From: Nodularia sp. (in: cyanobacteria)
Lineage (GTDB): Bacteria > Cyanobacteriota > Cyanobacteriia > Cyanobacteriales > Nostocaceae
Length of the DNA: 64,000 nucleotides
Assembly (NCBI GenBank): GCA_007692755.1
Contig: REBL01000164.1
Coordinates: 41,200-105,199 of the forward strand
Direction: 5' to 3'
Made by a program: the position numbers and the translations under genes. The notes under the pieces were generated by a model, which worked only from the letters and a program-made list of their open reading frames with translations, was not told where the DNA came from and ran no database searches. Positions 38,535 through 47,931 of the stretch are shown one piece after another. Position 1 is the first letter of the stretch; the number at the start of each line of letters is the position of its first letter.

Positions 38535-40001
38535 ATGCCAATAAATGAAGTCCTAACAGATGAGAATATAGAAGAACAAGCATGGCGAGCGCTAGAGAAG
38601 TCAATTCTCTATTATCAAGGTCGCCCCATTGGGACTGTAGCCGCCTATGATGATTCTGTAGAAGCACTTAATTATGACCAGTGCTTTGTCCGCGATTTTG
38701 TGTCTTCAGCGTTAATTTTTCTGATCAAAGGTAGAACAGATATTGTTCGTAATTTCCTGGAAGAAACATTAAAGTTACAGCCAAAAGAAAGGGAATTAGA
38801 TGCCTATAAGCCTGGGCGCGGGTTAATTCCAGCTAGCTTTAAAGTTGTAGTAGAAAATGGCGAGGAACATTTAGAAGCAGATTTTGGGGAACACGCGATC
38901 GCTAGAGTCACACCAGTGGATTCTTGTCTATGGTGGATTATTTTGTTGCGCGCTTATGTAGTCGCCACCAAGGATTATTCCATCGCCTATCAACCTGATT
39001 TCCAAAACGGTATTCGGTTAATTATCGAAATCTGCTTGGCTAATCGCTTTGATATGTACCCCACACTGTTAGTTCCCGATGGTGCTTGTATGATTGACCG
39101 TCGTATGGGTATTTATGGTCATCCTTTAGAACTTCAGGTGTTATTTTATTCGGCTTTGCGTGCGGCGCGCGAGATGCTGGTTTGTAAAGCTCATCAAGAT
39201 TGTAAAGGTAATCAAGATGTAGTCGCAGCAATCGATAACCGCTTACCGCTTTTGTGTTCCCATATCCGCCAGCATTATTGGATAGATATTAATCGTCTCA
39301 ATGCAATTTATCGCTTCAGAAGTGAAGAATATGGCAAAGGGGCAGTGAATCTATTTAATATCTATGTAGACTCTCTTCCCTATTACGAATTAGACAAATG
39401 GCTACCGAGAAAAGGTGGTTATTTAGCTGGTAATGTTGGACCATCGCAGTTAGATACGCGTTTCTTTGCACTGGGTAACTTGATGGCGATCATTTCCGAT
39501 TTAGCCACCGAAGACCAGTCACAAGCCATTATGAATTTGATTGAGGAACGATGGGATGATTTGGTGGGAGATATGCCGATGAAAATCTGTTTCCCAGCTT
39601 TAGAAAGCGAAGAATACAGAATTGTGACAGGATGTGACCCCAAAAATATCCCTTGGTCATATCATAATGCTGGAAGTTGGCCAGTATTAATGTGGATGTT
39701 TGCCGCCGCAGCTGTAAAAACCAACAGAACTGGTTTAGCCAGAAGGACTATTGAAATTGCCAAAGCCCGGCTGAGTGAAGATGAATGGCCAGAATATTAT
39801 GACGGTAAGAAAGGGCGATTAATTGGCAAACAAGCCAGAAAATATCAAACTTGGACAATTGCTGGTTTCTTGTTGGCAAAAGAACTCATGGATAATCCCA
39901 ATTATTTACCGTTAGTAAGTTTTGATGAATTACCACCTGAAGCAATTTCCCGTGCCTGTGAGTTTGAAGTTGGCAGTGTAGAACCTTACATACCTCGATA
40001 G
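38535..40001 (+). CDS. GH100 alkaline/neutral invertase
   Basis: 488 residues with family signatures [18 protein letters not shown] (acid Asp), [65 protein letters not shown] and [25 protein letters not shown]. It hydrolyses sucrose to glucose and fructose in the cytoplasm; in Nostocales such enzymes supply heterocysts and vegetative sugar use. GGAG lies 10 bases before ATG 38535. It is followed, after a terminator, by a paralogue on the same strand. Confidence 0.94.
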   Translation: MPINEVLTDENIEEQAWRALEKSILYYQGRPIGTVAAYDDSVEALNYDQCFVRDFVSSALIFLIKGRTDIVRNFLEETLKLQPKERELDAYKPGRGLIPASFKVVVENGEEHLEADFGEHAIARVTPVDSCLWWIILLRAYVVATKDYSIAYQPDFQNGIRLIIEICLANRFDMYPTLLVPDGACMIDRRMGIYGHPLELQVLFYSALRAAREMLVCKAHQDCKGNQDVVAAIDNRLPLLCSHIRQHYWIDINRLNAIYRFRSEEYGKGAVNLFNIYVDSLPYYELDKWLPRKGGYLAGNVGPSQLDTRFFALGNLMAIISDLATEDQSQAIMNLIEERWDDLVGDMPMKICFPALESEEYRIVTGCDPKNIPWSYHNAGSWPVLMWMFAAAAVKTNRTGLARRTIEIAKARLSEDEWPEYYDGKKGRLIGKQARKYQTWTIAGFLLAKELMDNPNYLPLVSFDELPPEAISRACEFEVGSVEPYIPR

Positions 40002-40098
40002 TAGATATGATGTGGTTAATAATCACTGCTATGGTGATATTCAGTGCAGTAATACATCAGAAAAAGTGTGCAAACTGTCCAAAATAAACATTAATTTG

Positions 40099-40128
40099 AA
40101 AGCCCCTTTGTAGTTATTTGGGGCTTTT
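40099..40128 (+). terminator. Rho-independent terminator between the two GH100 genes
   Basis: AAAGCCCC (40099-40106) / GGGGCTTT (40120-40127) with T tail after it, a 13-base loop, on the + strand. The remaining ~240 bases up to the second gene look like its own promoter region. Confidence 0.75.
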
Positions 40129-40366
40129 GCTATTTTCTAAATTGCTCTGAGTGATCACTTTCCAAATAGAGCCTATGTGACAATGATGTAAATGAGAAAC
40201 TTGGGTTATCCTGAGAGTATGGACGGTGGAATATCGCCCTAGATATACCGTGGCGAAAAACTAATTAATTATATATCCACGACCAAACTAAAAAGTATTG
40301 AGAAGTAAGAGTTTAACTCTAGTTTTTCTCTTGCCAAAATCCCATCACAACGGAGTGTTTCTCGTA

Positions 40367-41782
40367 ATGAAAAGAGAGGAAGTAGTAATAGTTGATGATT
40401 TCGAGAAACAGGCCTGGGAAATATTAGAAAAGTCGATTCTTTACTACCAAGGTCGTCCTATCGGTACAATTGCCACTTATGATCCTTCGCAAAAAGCGTT
40501 AAATCACGACAATTGTTTTATCAGGGATTTTGTACCATCAGCCTTACTGTTTTTGATCAAAGGTAAATATGATATTGTCCGTAATTTTCTAGAAGAAACT
40601 TTAAAGTTACAGCCGAAAAACAACAAATTTGATGCTTATATACCTGGACAAGGTTTGATACCAGCTAGCTTTAAAGTTGTATCAAAAGATGGGAAAGAAT
40701 ATTTAGAAACGGATTTTGGTGAACACGCGATCGCCAGAGTGACACCTGTTGATTCTTGTCTGTGGTGGATTATCATCCTATACGCTTATGTCAAAGCTAC
40801 AAAAGATATAAGTTTCGCCTTGCAGCCGGAATTTCAGCAAGGAATCAGCTTAATTATGGAACTCTGCTTGGCGACACGATTTGATATGTACCCCACGCTG
40901 TTAGTTCCAGATGGTGCTTGTATGATTTATCGGCGGATGGGTATCTATGGTTATCCTTTAGAAATTCAAGCGCTATTTTATTCTGCGTTGCGTTCGGCGC
41001 GGAAGTTGCTGATTTGTGCAGGTGTTGAAGAAATTGTCGTGGGGATTGATAACCGCTTACCTTTATTAAGAGATCATATTCGTCATCACTATTGGATTGA
41101 TATGAAGCGATTGAATGTAATTTATCGCTTTAAGGGTGAAGAATACGGAGAGTCAGCAGTCAATCAATTTAATATCTATCCTGATTCCATTCAATATGCT
41201 AAATTAGCTATTTGGTTGCCTAAACACGGTGGTTACTTGGCAGGTAATGTTGGTCCATCGCAACTAGATACACGTTTCTTTGCACTGGGAAATATGATGT
41301 CTATTATCTCCTCTTTAGCAAGTGAACAGCAATCTCAAGCCATTATGAATCTCATTGAAGAACAATGGGATGATTTAGTGGGAGAAATGCCAATGAAAAT
41401 CTGTTTCCCGGCTGTAGAAAAAGAGGAATACAAAATTTTTACCGGATGTGACCCCAGAAATGTCCCTTGGTCATATCATAATGGCGGTAATTGGCCGGTG
41501 TTATTGTGGTCGTTAATTGCTGCGGCTCAAAAAACAGGTAGAACGGATATTGCTAAACGCGCTTTTGAAATTGCTCAAGCACGTCTGAGTAAAGATAATT
41601 GGCCGGAATATTACGATGGTACGCGGGGACTTTTAATTGGTAAAGAAGCGAGAAGGTATCAAACTTGGACAATTTCTGGTTTTTTATTGGCAAAAGAATT
41701 GATGCGAAACCCGGCGCATTTAGGATTAATTAGTTTTGGGCAGTTTGATTTAGAGAATGCTTCCCAGTCTTGTGAATTGTAA
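40367..41782 (+). CDS. GH100 alkaline/neutral invertase, second copy
   Basis: Paralogue of the preceding gene with the same motifs ([34 protein letters not shown] [82 protein letters not shown]). ATG 40367 has GGAG 10 bases upstream; 23 extra N-terminal residues of the frame from 40298 are not family-like. The two copies differ at many positions, so this is an old duplication. It probably has its own expression. Confidence 0.94.
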   Translation: MKREEVVIVDDFEKQAWEILEKSILYYQGRPIGTIATYDPSQKALNHDNCFIRDFVPSALLFLIKGKYDIVRNFLEETLKLQPKNNKFDAYIPGQGLIPASFKVVSKDGKEYLETDFGEHAIARVTPVDSCLWWIIILYAYVKATKDISFALQPEFQQGISLIMELCLATRFDMYPTLLVPDGACMIYRRMGIYGYPLEIQALFYSALRSARKLLICAGVEEIVVGIDNRLPLLRDHIRHHYWIDMKRLNVIYRFKGEEYGESAVNQFNIYPDSIQYAKLAIWLPKHGGYLAGNVGPSQLDTRFFALGNMMSIISSLASEQQSQAIMNLIEEQWDDLVGEMPMKICFPAVEKEEYKIFTGCDPRNVPWSYHNGGNWPVLLWSLIAAAQKTGRTDIAKRAFEIAQARLSKDNWPEYYDGTRGLLIGKEARRYQTWTISGFLLAKELMRNPAHLGLISFGQFDLENASQSCEL

Positions 41783-41850
41783 TCTGAATTAAATTAAATA
41801 CTTGAGCGATCGCACTGCACCCACGTTAGGCGATCGCCTTCGTTCATATA

Positions 41851-42357
41851 TCAAAACTTAGATAAATTAAAATTGAAATCTCTGTTATCTATCACTCCAT
41901 TACCTGATATTTTGCTACCACAGTCTTGGAAATTTCCTTGCATGGTTCCCATTTTTTTCATGATTGTCACATTGTTTTGTGATTGTGACTTCCATAATTG
42001 GAGAGTTACAGTATTACCTTGAACAGAAGCCGTTGCTTTTCCCTGATTCAAGGTTTGACCAGGTGAGCCGACAAATTTCCAAGTTCCTTGTTGAGTTGCT
42101 TTTCCCGCAGGAATACTGATTTGTAAGTGAATTAAAATATCATCACCTCCTGGGACTATATCGGCTTTCCAGTTACCGATAATCGATGATTTAGTACATA
42201 GCTGAGGCTGGAATTGAAGTTGTCGGTTGATTTGGCGGGAGTTTGTCTGTGCAGAAGCGGCGGAAATACTACCCGAAAGTGCTAAACCAGTGGAGACAGA
42301 TATTGTAGAAACTGTCATCATAGTAGCAAGAGCAATAGATTTTATAGAAAGTTTCAT
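41851..42357 (-). CDS. Secreted protein of unknown function, 168 aa
   Basis: Starts MKLSIKSIALATMMTVSTIS with a Sec signal peptide (positive start, Ala/Ser/Thr core) and a likely cleavage at ASAQT (~36). The mature part is about 130 residues, beta-rich, with only two Cys (QLCTKSS, QDCGSK) that could form one disulfide. No known family. Probably periplasmic. It is divergent from rsmB. Confidence 0.8.
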   Translation of the reverse strand: MKLSIKSIALATMMTVSTISVSTGLALSGSISAASAQTNSRQINRQLQFQPQLCTKSSIIGNWKADIVPGGDDILIHLQISIPAGKATQQGTWKFVGSPGQTLNQGKATASVQGNTVTLQLWKSQSQNNVTIMKKMGTMQGNFQDCGSKISGNGVIDNRDFNFNLSKF

Positions 42358-42481
42358 GGTATTTTGTTTCTTTTAGTTAGTGAAGATAAAAGAAGTTTTT
42401 TATCTTCCTTCACTAACTCAATACGTCTACCTCTAATTATTTATGCAGTCATAAATAGGCAAAAATTTTTGCTGATTTTTT

Positions 42482-42514
42482 CTCACCTCTGTGTTCTCTG
42501 CGTCCTCTGCGGTT
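42482..42514. repeat. CTCTGCG-type dispersed repeat, upstream of rsmB
   Basis: CTCACCTCTGTGTTCTCTGCG then CCTCTGCGG: a degenerate copy of the CACGCAGAGG element, read on the opposite strand. It forms part of the false N-terminal extension of rsmB. Confidence 0.5.
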
Positions 42515-42534
42515 CAAATCATCTACTATATTTC

Positions 42535-43884
42535 ATGACAAACCCCCGTCAAATAGCTTTTAATGCCTTGCGAGACGTTCACAAAGGGGCTTATGCTGAT
42601 GTTGCCTTGAATAGAGCGCTGCAAAAAGTTACCTTACCGAATCATGATCGCCGTTTACTGACAGAATTAGTCTATGGCAGTGTCAGAAGACAACGCACCC
42701 TCGACGCACTTATAGACCAACTCGCCACTAAAAAATCTCACCAACAACCCAAAGACCTCCGCAGCATCCTACATTTGGGTTTATACCAACTACGTTATCA
42801 AGAGCGTATTCCCGCTTCGGCGGCTGTGAACACCACTGTCCAACTAGCTAAGGAAAATGGCTTTTCTGGTCTAACGGGTTTTGTCAATGGTCTATTGCGG
42901 CAATACATCCGGCTAGGGGAGAAATTAGCAGAGCCTTTAAAGTTACCGGAAAATCCCGTAGAGCGGTTGGGAATTTTACACAGTTTTCCTGATTGGATTA
43001 TTCAGGTTTGGTTAGACCAACTGGATGTGGCTGAGACAGAAAATCTCTGTGATTGGATGAACCAAACACCGACAATTGATTTACGAATTAATCCCCTGCG
43101 GACTTCTATTGAGGAAGTTGAGACGGCTTTGGAGTCGGCGGGAATTTTAACGAGGCGGGTTAACCATTGCCCCCAAGCTTTAAGATTAATTGGGAGTACC
43201 GGCGCAATTCAAAATCTACCCGGATTTAACGAGGGTTGGTGGTCTGTACAAGATGCTAGCGCTCAACTGGTGGGTTATTTACTTCATCCCCAAACCGGTG
43301 AGGTGGTGATTGATGCTTGTGCTGCACCTGGGGGGAAAACTACCCATATTGCTGAGTTAATGGGGGATGAGGGGGAAATTTGGGCTTGCGATCGCACTGC
43401 TTCCCGATTGCGTAAACTGAAAGAAAATGCTCAACGGCTGCATTTACAATCTATTCAAATTTGCACAGGTGATAGCCGCAATTTACCACAATTTTATAAT
43501 AAAGGCGATCGCCTCTTACTCGATGCCCCATGTTCTGGTTTAGGAACCCTACACCGTCACGCCGATGCACGTTGGCGACAAACACCAGAATCTGTCCAGG
43601 AACTCTCAATTTTGCAAACAGAACTTTTAGCACATACATCTGAGTTTGTCAAGCCAGGAGGTATACTTGTTTATGCCACCTGTACCCTACATCCAGCCGA
43701 AAACGAAGGTGTGATTTCGACATTTTTAATTAATCATCCCCAATGGCAAATTCAGCCTCCAGACGTAGATTCGCCGAATTATGCCTATTCCACACCCCAA
43801 GGCTGGCTTAAAGTCTGGCCTCATCGACAGAACATGGATGGCTTTTTTATGGTGCGCTTAAGAAAAGCCAACGATTCCGAATGA
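42535..43884 (+). CDS. rsmB: 16S rRNA (cytosine-967-C5)-methyltransferase RsmB
   Basis: 449 residues. An N-terminal NusB-like RNA-binding half (NPRQIAFNALRDVHKGAYADVALNRAL, RLLTELVYGSVRRQRTLDALI) and a SAM-methyltransferase half: ACAAPGGKTTHIAEL (SAM), DAPCSGLGTLHRHADARW and YATCTLHPAENE (nucleophilic Cys). It methylates C967 of 16S rRNA. The frame opens at 42364, but those 57 residues are repeat-derived and ATG 42535 matches the family start. The stop overlaps a following small frame (ATGA). Confidence 0.95.
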   Translation: MTNPRQIAFNALRDVHKGAYADVALNRALQKVTLPNHDRRLLTELVYGSVRRQRTLDALIDQLATKKSHQQPKDLRSILHLGLYQLRYQERIPASAAVNTTVQLAKENGFSGLTGFVNGLLRQYIRLGEKLAEPLKLPENPVERLGILHSFPDWIIQVWLDQLDVAETENLCDWMNQTPTIDLRINPLRTSIEEVETALESAGILTRRVNHCPQALRLIGSTGAIQNLPGFNEGWWSVQDASAQLVGYLLHPQTGEVVIDACAAPGGKTTHIAELMGDEGEIWACDRTASRLRKLKENAQRLHLQSIQICTGDSRNLPQFYNKGDRLLLDAPCSGLGTLHRHADARWRQTPESVQELSILQTELLAHTSEFVKPGGILVYATCTLHPAENEGVISTFLINHPQWQIQPPDVDSPNYAYSTPQGWLKVWPHRQNMDGFFMVRLRKANDSE

Positions 43885-43943
43885 ATACTGTTTGGGATTG
43901 TACTATTTTGTTGAAGCCCCGAATCTACACCGAAGAGGCAGCA

Positions 43944-44366
43944 ATGGCTACTGATTCCCATGTGAAAAACTTAGTTAAAATTTTGATAGGTGCGGCTTGG
44001 ATTGATGGTAAAATCCAGCCTGAAGAACGGCAATATCTGCGGGAGATAGCTCAAGCAAAAGGTTTGGCTACCGACCCAGAAATTAAGCCTTGGCTATACG
44101 AATTGGTTCCTGTGCAACCACAAGAATGTTACGCCTGGGTGCAAGAATATTTAGGCGATCGCCCCAGCCTGGAAGATTGCGAAAATCTCATTGAGGCTAT
44201 TAGTGGATTAATTTACAGTGATGGCGAAGTAGCTGTAGAAGAAGCACGACTGCTCACAAAATTACAGCAGTTGACAAAGCTGAATGAATCCACTCAACCA
44301 GCTCATACAGCCTTGCTTAAGCAAATTCAAAAGCTTTATCGCCGCTGGGTTGATGTGCAGAACTAA
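43944..44366 (+). CDS. TerB-like helical protein, 140 aa
   Basis: HVKNLVKILIGAAWIDGKIQPEERQYL and ISGLIYSDGEVAVEEARLLTKL are the two paired D-G-x-(I/V) helical modules of TerB-type proteins (metal-binding acidic loops). Role in cyanobacteria unknown. The frame is open from 43881, giving an ATGA overlap with the rsmB stop, but GAGG lies 6 bases before ATG 43944, and this start fits the domain; the longer form remains possible. Co-transcribed with rsmB. Confidence 0.8.
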   Translation: MATDSHVKNLVKILIGAAWIDGKIQPEERQYLREIAQAKGLATDPEIKPWLYELVPVQPQECYAWVQEYLGDRPSLEDCENLIEAISGLIYSDGEVAVEEARLLTKLQQLTKLNESTQPAHTALLKQIQKLYRRWVDVQN

Positions 44367-44370
44367 ACCC

Positions 44371-44580
44371 AGAGTTATCAGTTATCAGTTCTCAGTTCTC
44401 AGTTATCAGTTATCAGTTATCAGTTATGAGTCAAAAGATATAACTGGGTTTAAGTCCCCCACTATATCGGCATGAACTGACAATTGAAAACTCATAACCC
44501 AAAGCCGATTATGGGTAGGTGTTGATGGCGGGTCTAAATCCCCCACCATAGGCCTTGATAACTGTTAACTGTTAACTGAT
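44371..44580. repeat. Composite repeat: TTATCAG heptamers plus GGGTTTAAGTCCCCC units
   Basis: A run of TTATCAG/TTCTCAG heptamers (44374-44430) is followed by two GGGTTTAAGTCCCCC/GGTCTAAATCCCCC units and AACTGTTAACTG repeats up to the next gene. A shorter form of the same composite occurs at 63009-63104. Confidence 0.7.
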
Positions 44581-44808
44581 TTAAGACTTCGGTTCACCCA
44601 CCCCCGGAGTTTCTTCTTTTTCAACTTTAGGTACAAAATCAGGACGTTCTTTGCTTTCCCAGCCAGCAGGTCGTTTGGAGTTGTACCAAGCGATAGAACC
44701 AATGGTGACAGCAGCAATAAAACCAACTACATACACCAAGGTAAAAGCTAAAGGAAAATGGGAACCTTTAGCTGCTGCTTCAGCTGCAATTTGCATCAAT
44801 AAATTCAT
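44581..44808 (-). CDS. Small single-helix membrane protein (possibly Psb35-like)
   Basis: 75 residues: a short helix (MNLLMQIAAEAAAKG), one membrane segment (~20-40, FPLAFTLVYVVGFIAAVTIGSIAWY), then SKRPAGWESKERPDFVPKVEKEE, a charged cytoplasmic/stromal tail. It resembles the cyanobacterial photosystem II assembly protein Psb35 (Ssl2148 type) by the SIAWYNSKRP motif; I am not certain of that name. Monocistronic, with a repeat array downstream. Confidence 0.7.
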   Translation of the reverse strand: MNLLMQIAAEAAAKGSHFPLAFTLVYVVGFIAAVTIGSIAWYNSKRPAGWESKERPDFVPKVEKEETPGVGEPKS

Positions 44809-45009
44809 GAGTATATTCTCCTAGCGAGAGCAAGACTACTTAAGACACTATAAAAACAGCGTATCACTTACATCCACCCCAAGTTTGAATCCCTTGATGT
44901 TATATGGTAGATATTGGCTTAAGGAACTGGACCTTCTTTGTTGACCGGAATTCAGATGTCAGAAGCAAATCACCCGTAAAATAGAGTCATATAGTCAATT
45001 ACCCTGAAA

Positions 45010-45423
45010 ATGGCTCACTACCAAAAACTACTAAAAATTTCGACTACAGGCAAAAACTTTCAGAATATCACTGCAAAAATTGCCGCCACAGTGGCAGAGT
45101 CTGGGGTGGAAACTGGTCTTTGTACCTTATTTTTACGCCACACTTCCGCCAGCTTAGTGATCCAAGAAAATGCTGACCCAGATGTACTGGTGGATCTAGC
45201 CAACTTTATGGCAAAATTAGTGCCAGAATCGGCCAAATATATCCACGATGCCGAAGGTGCAGACGATATGCCAGCACATATACGCACAGCACTCACCCAT
45301 ACCTCAGAACATATTCCCATAAATCGTGGTCATTTAGTCCTGGGAACTTGGCAAGGTATTTATATTTGGGAACATCGTCAGCGTAGTCATACCAGAGAAT
45401 TAGTTATCCACATTTCTGATTAG
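45010..45423 (+). CDS. YjbQ/UPF0047 family protein
   Basis: 137 residues with the complete YjbQ pattern: LFLRHTSASLVIQENADPDV (His/Ser/Asn), DDMPAHIRTALTHTSEHIPINRG and LGTWQGIYIWEHR. The family has been linked to thiamine phosphate synthase activity in E. coli, but its true role is unclear. Cytosolic. ATG 45010 starts the family N-terminus. Monocistronic by spacing. Confidence 0.92.
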   Translation: MAHYQKLLKISTTGKNFQNITAKIAATVAESGVETGLCTLFLRHTSASLVIQENADPDVLVDLANFMAKLVPESAKYIHDAEGADDMPAHIRTALTHTSEHIPINRGHLVLGTWQGIYIWEHRQRSHTRELVIHISD

Positions 45424-45455
45424 GGAGTGGGGAATGGGTAATGGGAAATGGGAAA
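45424..45455. repeat. GGGAATG-type heptamer repeat after yjbQ-family gene
   Basis: GGAGTGGGGAATGGGTAATGGGAAATGGG: degenerate tandem heptamers immediately after the stop codon; related to the array near 15685. Confidence 0.6.
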
Positions 45456-45622
45456 CTAAAACTATTTTTTCTTTACCTCAGTTCCTCTAACGCTGGAAGC
45501 CACTCCTGTAAATGTATCAATTTGTAAAGCTAAATATTAAGTTGTTTTGGATTTAATCAATAATAAAAAATTGGGCGAGATAAACTTATATATTGATAAC
45601 GTTCAGGCTATTGGAATATATT

Positions 45623-46375
45623 ATGAAGCATAACCTGAAGCCCAATCACCTTTTTCAATGCCTTGACGAAGTTTTAGCCCAACAGTCTGTTAATCCCTTA
45701 ACTCTCAACCCCCAGAAAAATGTAATTACCAGTTTTGTAGAACTGGAAAACTTAATCACTACAAGCACCACAGACAAAGAAATTATTCTCGCCTTGCGGG
45801 ATAGTTTGGAACTCATAATTTATGCCCAGGTGCAAAACTTTCCAGAAAATATCTTCTGGGATTTTGATTTTATCTTGAGTAGTATGGTCAGACAGGCTTT
45901 AGTAGCAGATGAAGGTGCTATTGCTTTTTTAGAATGCTTTGGTAAGAAAATGGTCTTGCTAATAGAGTTATTCGGCATAAAAAAAGAAATTCGCTTTCGC
46001 TACGTTCACGATTTTATCTATGGGTTTGATTGGGCAAGATGGGTGCAAAAAGAGCCACAAACTCGCTCAAATTCCGAGCCTTTTAGCTTGGTTTTTTTAG
46101 ATTATTTGCTGCTCAAGGGTGAAAAACTTGTTAAACAGCTCAATTATGGTCAGGTGACATCCTATAGCCTGGGGAATACAGGATACCGTAATCCCTTCGA
46201 CTTTTCCCGTGAACCAGAAGATGAACACCTGCTGCTAACTTCTCTGGCTAGAGAAAAACTTATCCCTGTGGAAGCATGGAATTGGGATACCAGCCCTGTG
46301 TGGAACCAACCTTTCCAAGAAATGCGCCAGCAGTTAGCATTAAAGTTAAATATTCAACCCCAGATACACTCATGA
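45623..46375 (+). CDS. Conserved hypothetical protein, 250 aa
   Basis: I do not recognise a family. From ATG 45623 the product is soluble and Leu/Phe/Glu-rich, mostly helical (SFVELENLITTSTTDKEIILALRDSLELI; DFDFILSSMVRQALVADEGA), with a C-terminal LTSLAREKLIPVEAWNWDTSPVW. GGAAT lies about 8 bases upstream; TTG 45593 would add ten residues. The stop overlaps the start of the SDR gene (ATGA at 46372-46375), so the two are translationally coupled and may work together. Confidence 0.75.
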   Translation: MKHNLKPNHLFQCLDEVLAQQSVNPLTLNPQKNVITSFVELENLITTSTTDKEIILALRDSLELIIYAQVQNFPENIFWDFDFILSSMVRQALVADEGAIAFLECFGKKMVLLIELFGIKKEIRFRYVHDFIYGFDWARWVQKEPQTRSNSEPFSLVFLDYLLLKGEKLVKQLNYGQVTSYSLGNTGYRNPFDFSREPEDEHLLLTSLAREKLIPVEAWNWDTSPVWNQPFQEMRQQLALKLNIQPQIHS

Positions 46376-47031
46376 AAGCATTTGTAGCCGGAGCAACAGG
46401 TGAAACAGGTCGCCGAATTGTCCAAGAACTCGTAGGGCGAAATATTCCCGTACGGGCTTTGGTAAGAGATGTAGAAAAGGCTAGAGCTATTTTGCCTGCT
46501 GATGTTGAGTTAGTTGTGGGCGACGTGTTACAACCAGAAACCCTGAATGCGGCTTTAGGAGATAGTACAGTTTTACTGTGTGCCACTGGTGCAAAACCTA
46601 ATTTTGACCCAACTGGCCCCTATAAGGTAGATTTTGAAGGGACTAAAAATTTAGTTGCTGCTGCTAAGTCTAAGGGAATTGAGCATTTTGTCTTAGTATC
46701 TTCTTTGTGTGTTTCTCAGTTATTCCATCCATTGAACTTGTTTTGGCTGATTTTGGTGTGGAAAAAACAAGCAGAGGAATATATTCAAAAAAGCGGTTTG
46801 ACTTATACTATTGTCCGCCCTGGTGGTTTGAAAAATGAAGATAATTCGGATGCAATTGTGATGCAGAGTGCTGATACATTGTTCGATGGTAGTATTCCTC
46901 GACAAAAAGTCGCCCAGGTTGCTGTTGAGTCTTTGTTTGAGCCAGCCGCACGTAATAAAGTTGTTGAGGTTGTGGCTAAACCAGATGCTACTCCGAAAAA
47001 CTTGGGAGAATTATTTGCTAATGTTGCTTAA
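46372..47031 (+). CDS. NAD(P)-binding atypical short-chain dehydrogenase (SDR a5 type)
   Basis: 219 residues. MKAFVAGATGETGRRIVQEL carries the nucleotide-binding GxxGxxG, then ALVRDVEKA, DFEGTKNLVAAAKSKGIEHFVLVSSL and YTIVRPGGLKNED. The catalytic YxxxK is replaced, as usual for this atypical SDR class (related to plastid Ycf39/TIC62-like proteins). Likely a sugar- or pigment-related reductase or chaperone; substrate unknown. ATG 46372 overlaps the previous stop by four bases. Confidence 0.88.
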   Translation: MKAFVAGATGETGRRIVQELVGRNIPVRALVRDVEKARAILPADVELVVGDVLQPETLNAALGDSTVLLCATGAKPNFDPTGPYKVDFEGTKNLVAAAKSKGIEHFVLVSSLCVSQLFHPLNLFWLILVWKKQAEEYIQKSGLTYTIVRPGGLKNEDNSDAIVMQSADTLFDGSIPRQKVAQVAVESLFEPAARNKVVEVVAKPDATPKNLGELFANVA

Positions 47032-47192
47032 TTAGTTTTCTTGGGTTTCGCAAAGCCTTAACCCAACCTCGAATATTTGATTTTTTAGAGTCATAAAGGA
47101 GCGCTAACTCAGGATGTAGCACTTTTTTTGTGAACTTTGCCGAAAGAACTGCGTCAATTATTGTTGTTAGTGAAGAGTGAATTTCAAGGAGT

Positions 47193-47891
47193 TTGATTCT
47201 GAAAAGCTTTAAACTCAAAGGCGTTGAGCCTCTGATTGGTCCAATCGCCGCACTTCTGGGCTTTGTCTGTTTGTTGCAGTGGTACATACATGGTACATTG
47301 CGATCGCCTACCGATCCTGTATTTAGAGTTCAACAGCCGCCTTTGGTCATGGAAGGGGGAGATCCTCATATCCGCGCTTTGATGCGAACTATCTCAGCCA
47401 GTGAGGCTAACGGTAATCGTCCTTATTCGCTTTTGTATGGTGGTCAACAGGTCAATGACCTCAGCCGTCATCCGGAGAAATGCGTCACAATTGTTAACGG
47501 GCCAAATAAGGGTAATTGTTCGACTGCGGCTGGTAGATATCAAATTATTAATAATACATGGTTTGAAATCGCCCCTCGTTATCATCCTAACCCTCCCCAG
47601 CAAATGATGTTTTGGTCTGCTTATAGTTTTGAAGCCAAGTATCAAGATGTGGTGGTTTATCGTTGGTTGAATGATACAAAGGTTTGGGAAACTGATATTT
47701 CTCAACTATTGCAAAAGGGCAAAATCAACGATGTTTTGCGACAACTTTCTCCCACTTGGACGAGTCTGGGATATGGTATCGAAACTAATTCAATTAGTAG
47801 CTCTTTGCCAAAGATATATGAGAAAATGTTGAAAGAAGAATTAAAGGCTACTAATCAGCCAGCATCTGCAATTACTACCCCCCAGCGTTGA
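47193..47891 (+). CDS. Membrane-anchored lambda-lysozyme-like (GH104) muramidase/transglycosylase
   Basis: 232 residues from TTG 47193: one N-terminal membrane helix (~14-32), then MRTISASEANGNRPYSLLYGGQQVNDLSRHP, CSTAAGRYQIINNTWFEIAPRYHP, and RQLSPTWTSLGYGIE, the pattern of GH104 lambda endolysin-like domains; catalytic Glu is probably Glu71 (SASEANG). The enzyme would cut peptidoglycan in the periplasm while tethered to the membrane. In filamentous cyanobacteria such enzymes may shape septa or cell separation (inference). The start codon is uncertain. Confidence 0.85.
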   Translation: MILKSFKLKGVEPLIGPIAALLGFVCLLQWYIHGTLRSPTDPVFRVQQPPLVMEGGDPHIRALMRTISASEANGNRPYSLLYGGQQVNDLSRHPEKCVTIVNGPNKGNCSTAAGRYQIINNTWFEIAPRYHPNPPQQMMFWSAYSFEAKYQDVVVYRWLNDTKVWETDISQLLQKGKINDVLRQLSPTWTSLGYGIETNSISSSLPKIYEKMLKEELKATNQPASAITTPQR

Positions 47892-47931
47892 GTTTTAACG
47901 TTCGTGGAGCGCCTACCATATAGGCAGAGAA

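Noticed and set aside
42364..42534. 57-residue N-terminal extension of RsmB
   Set aside because: It contains a dispersed repeat and does not match the family; ATG 42535 is the natural start.
44374..44430. Possible CRISPR array
   Set aside because: Tandem heptamers with no spacers and no cas genes; this is a short tandem repeat.
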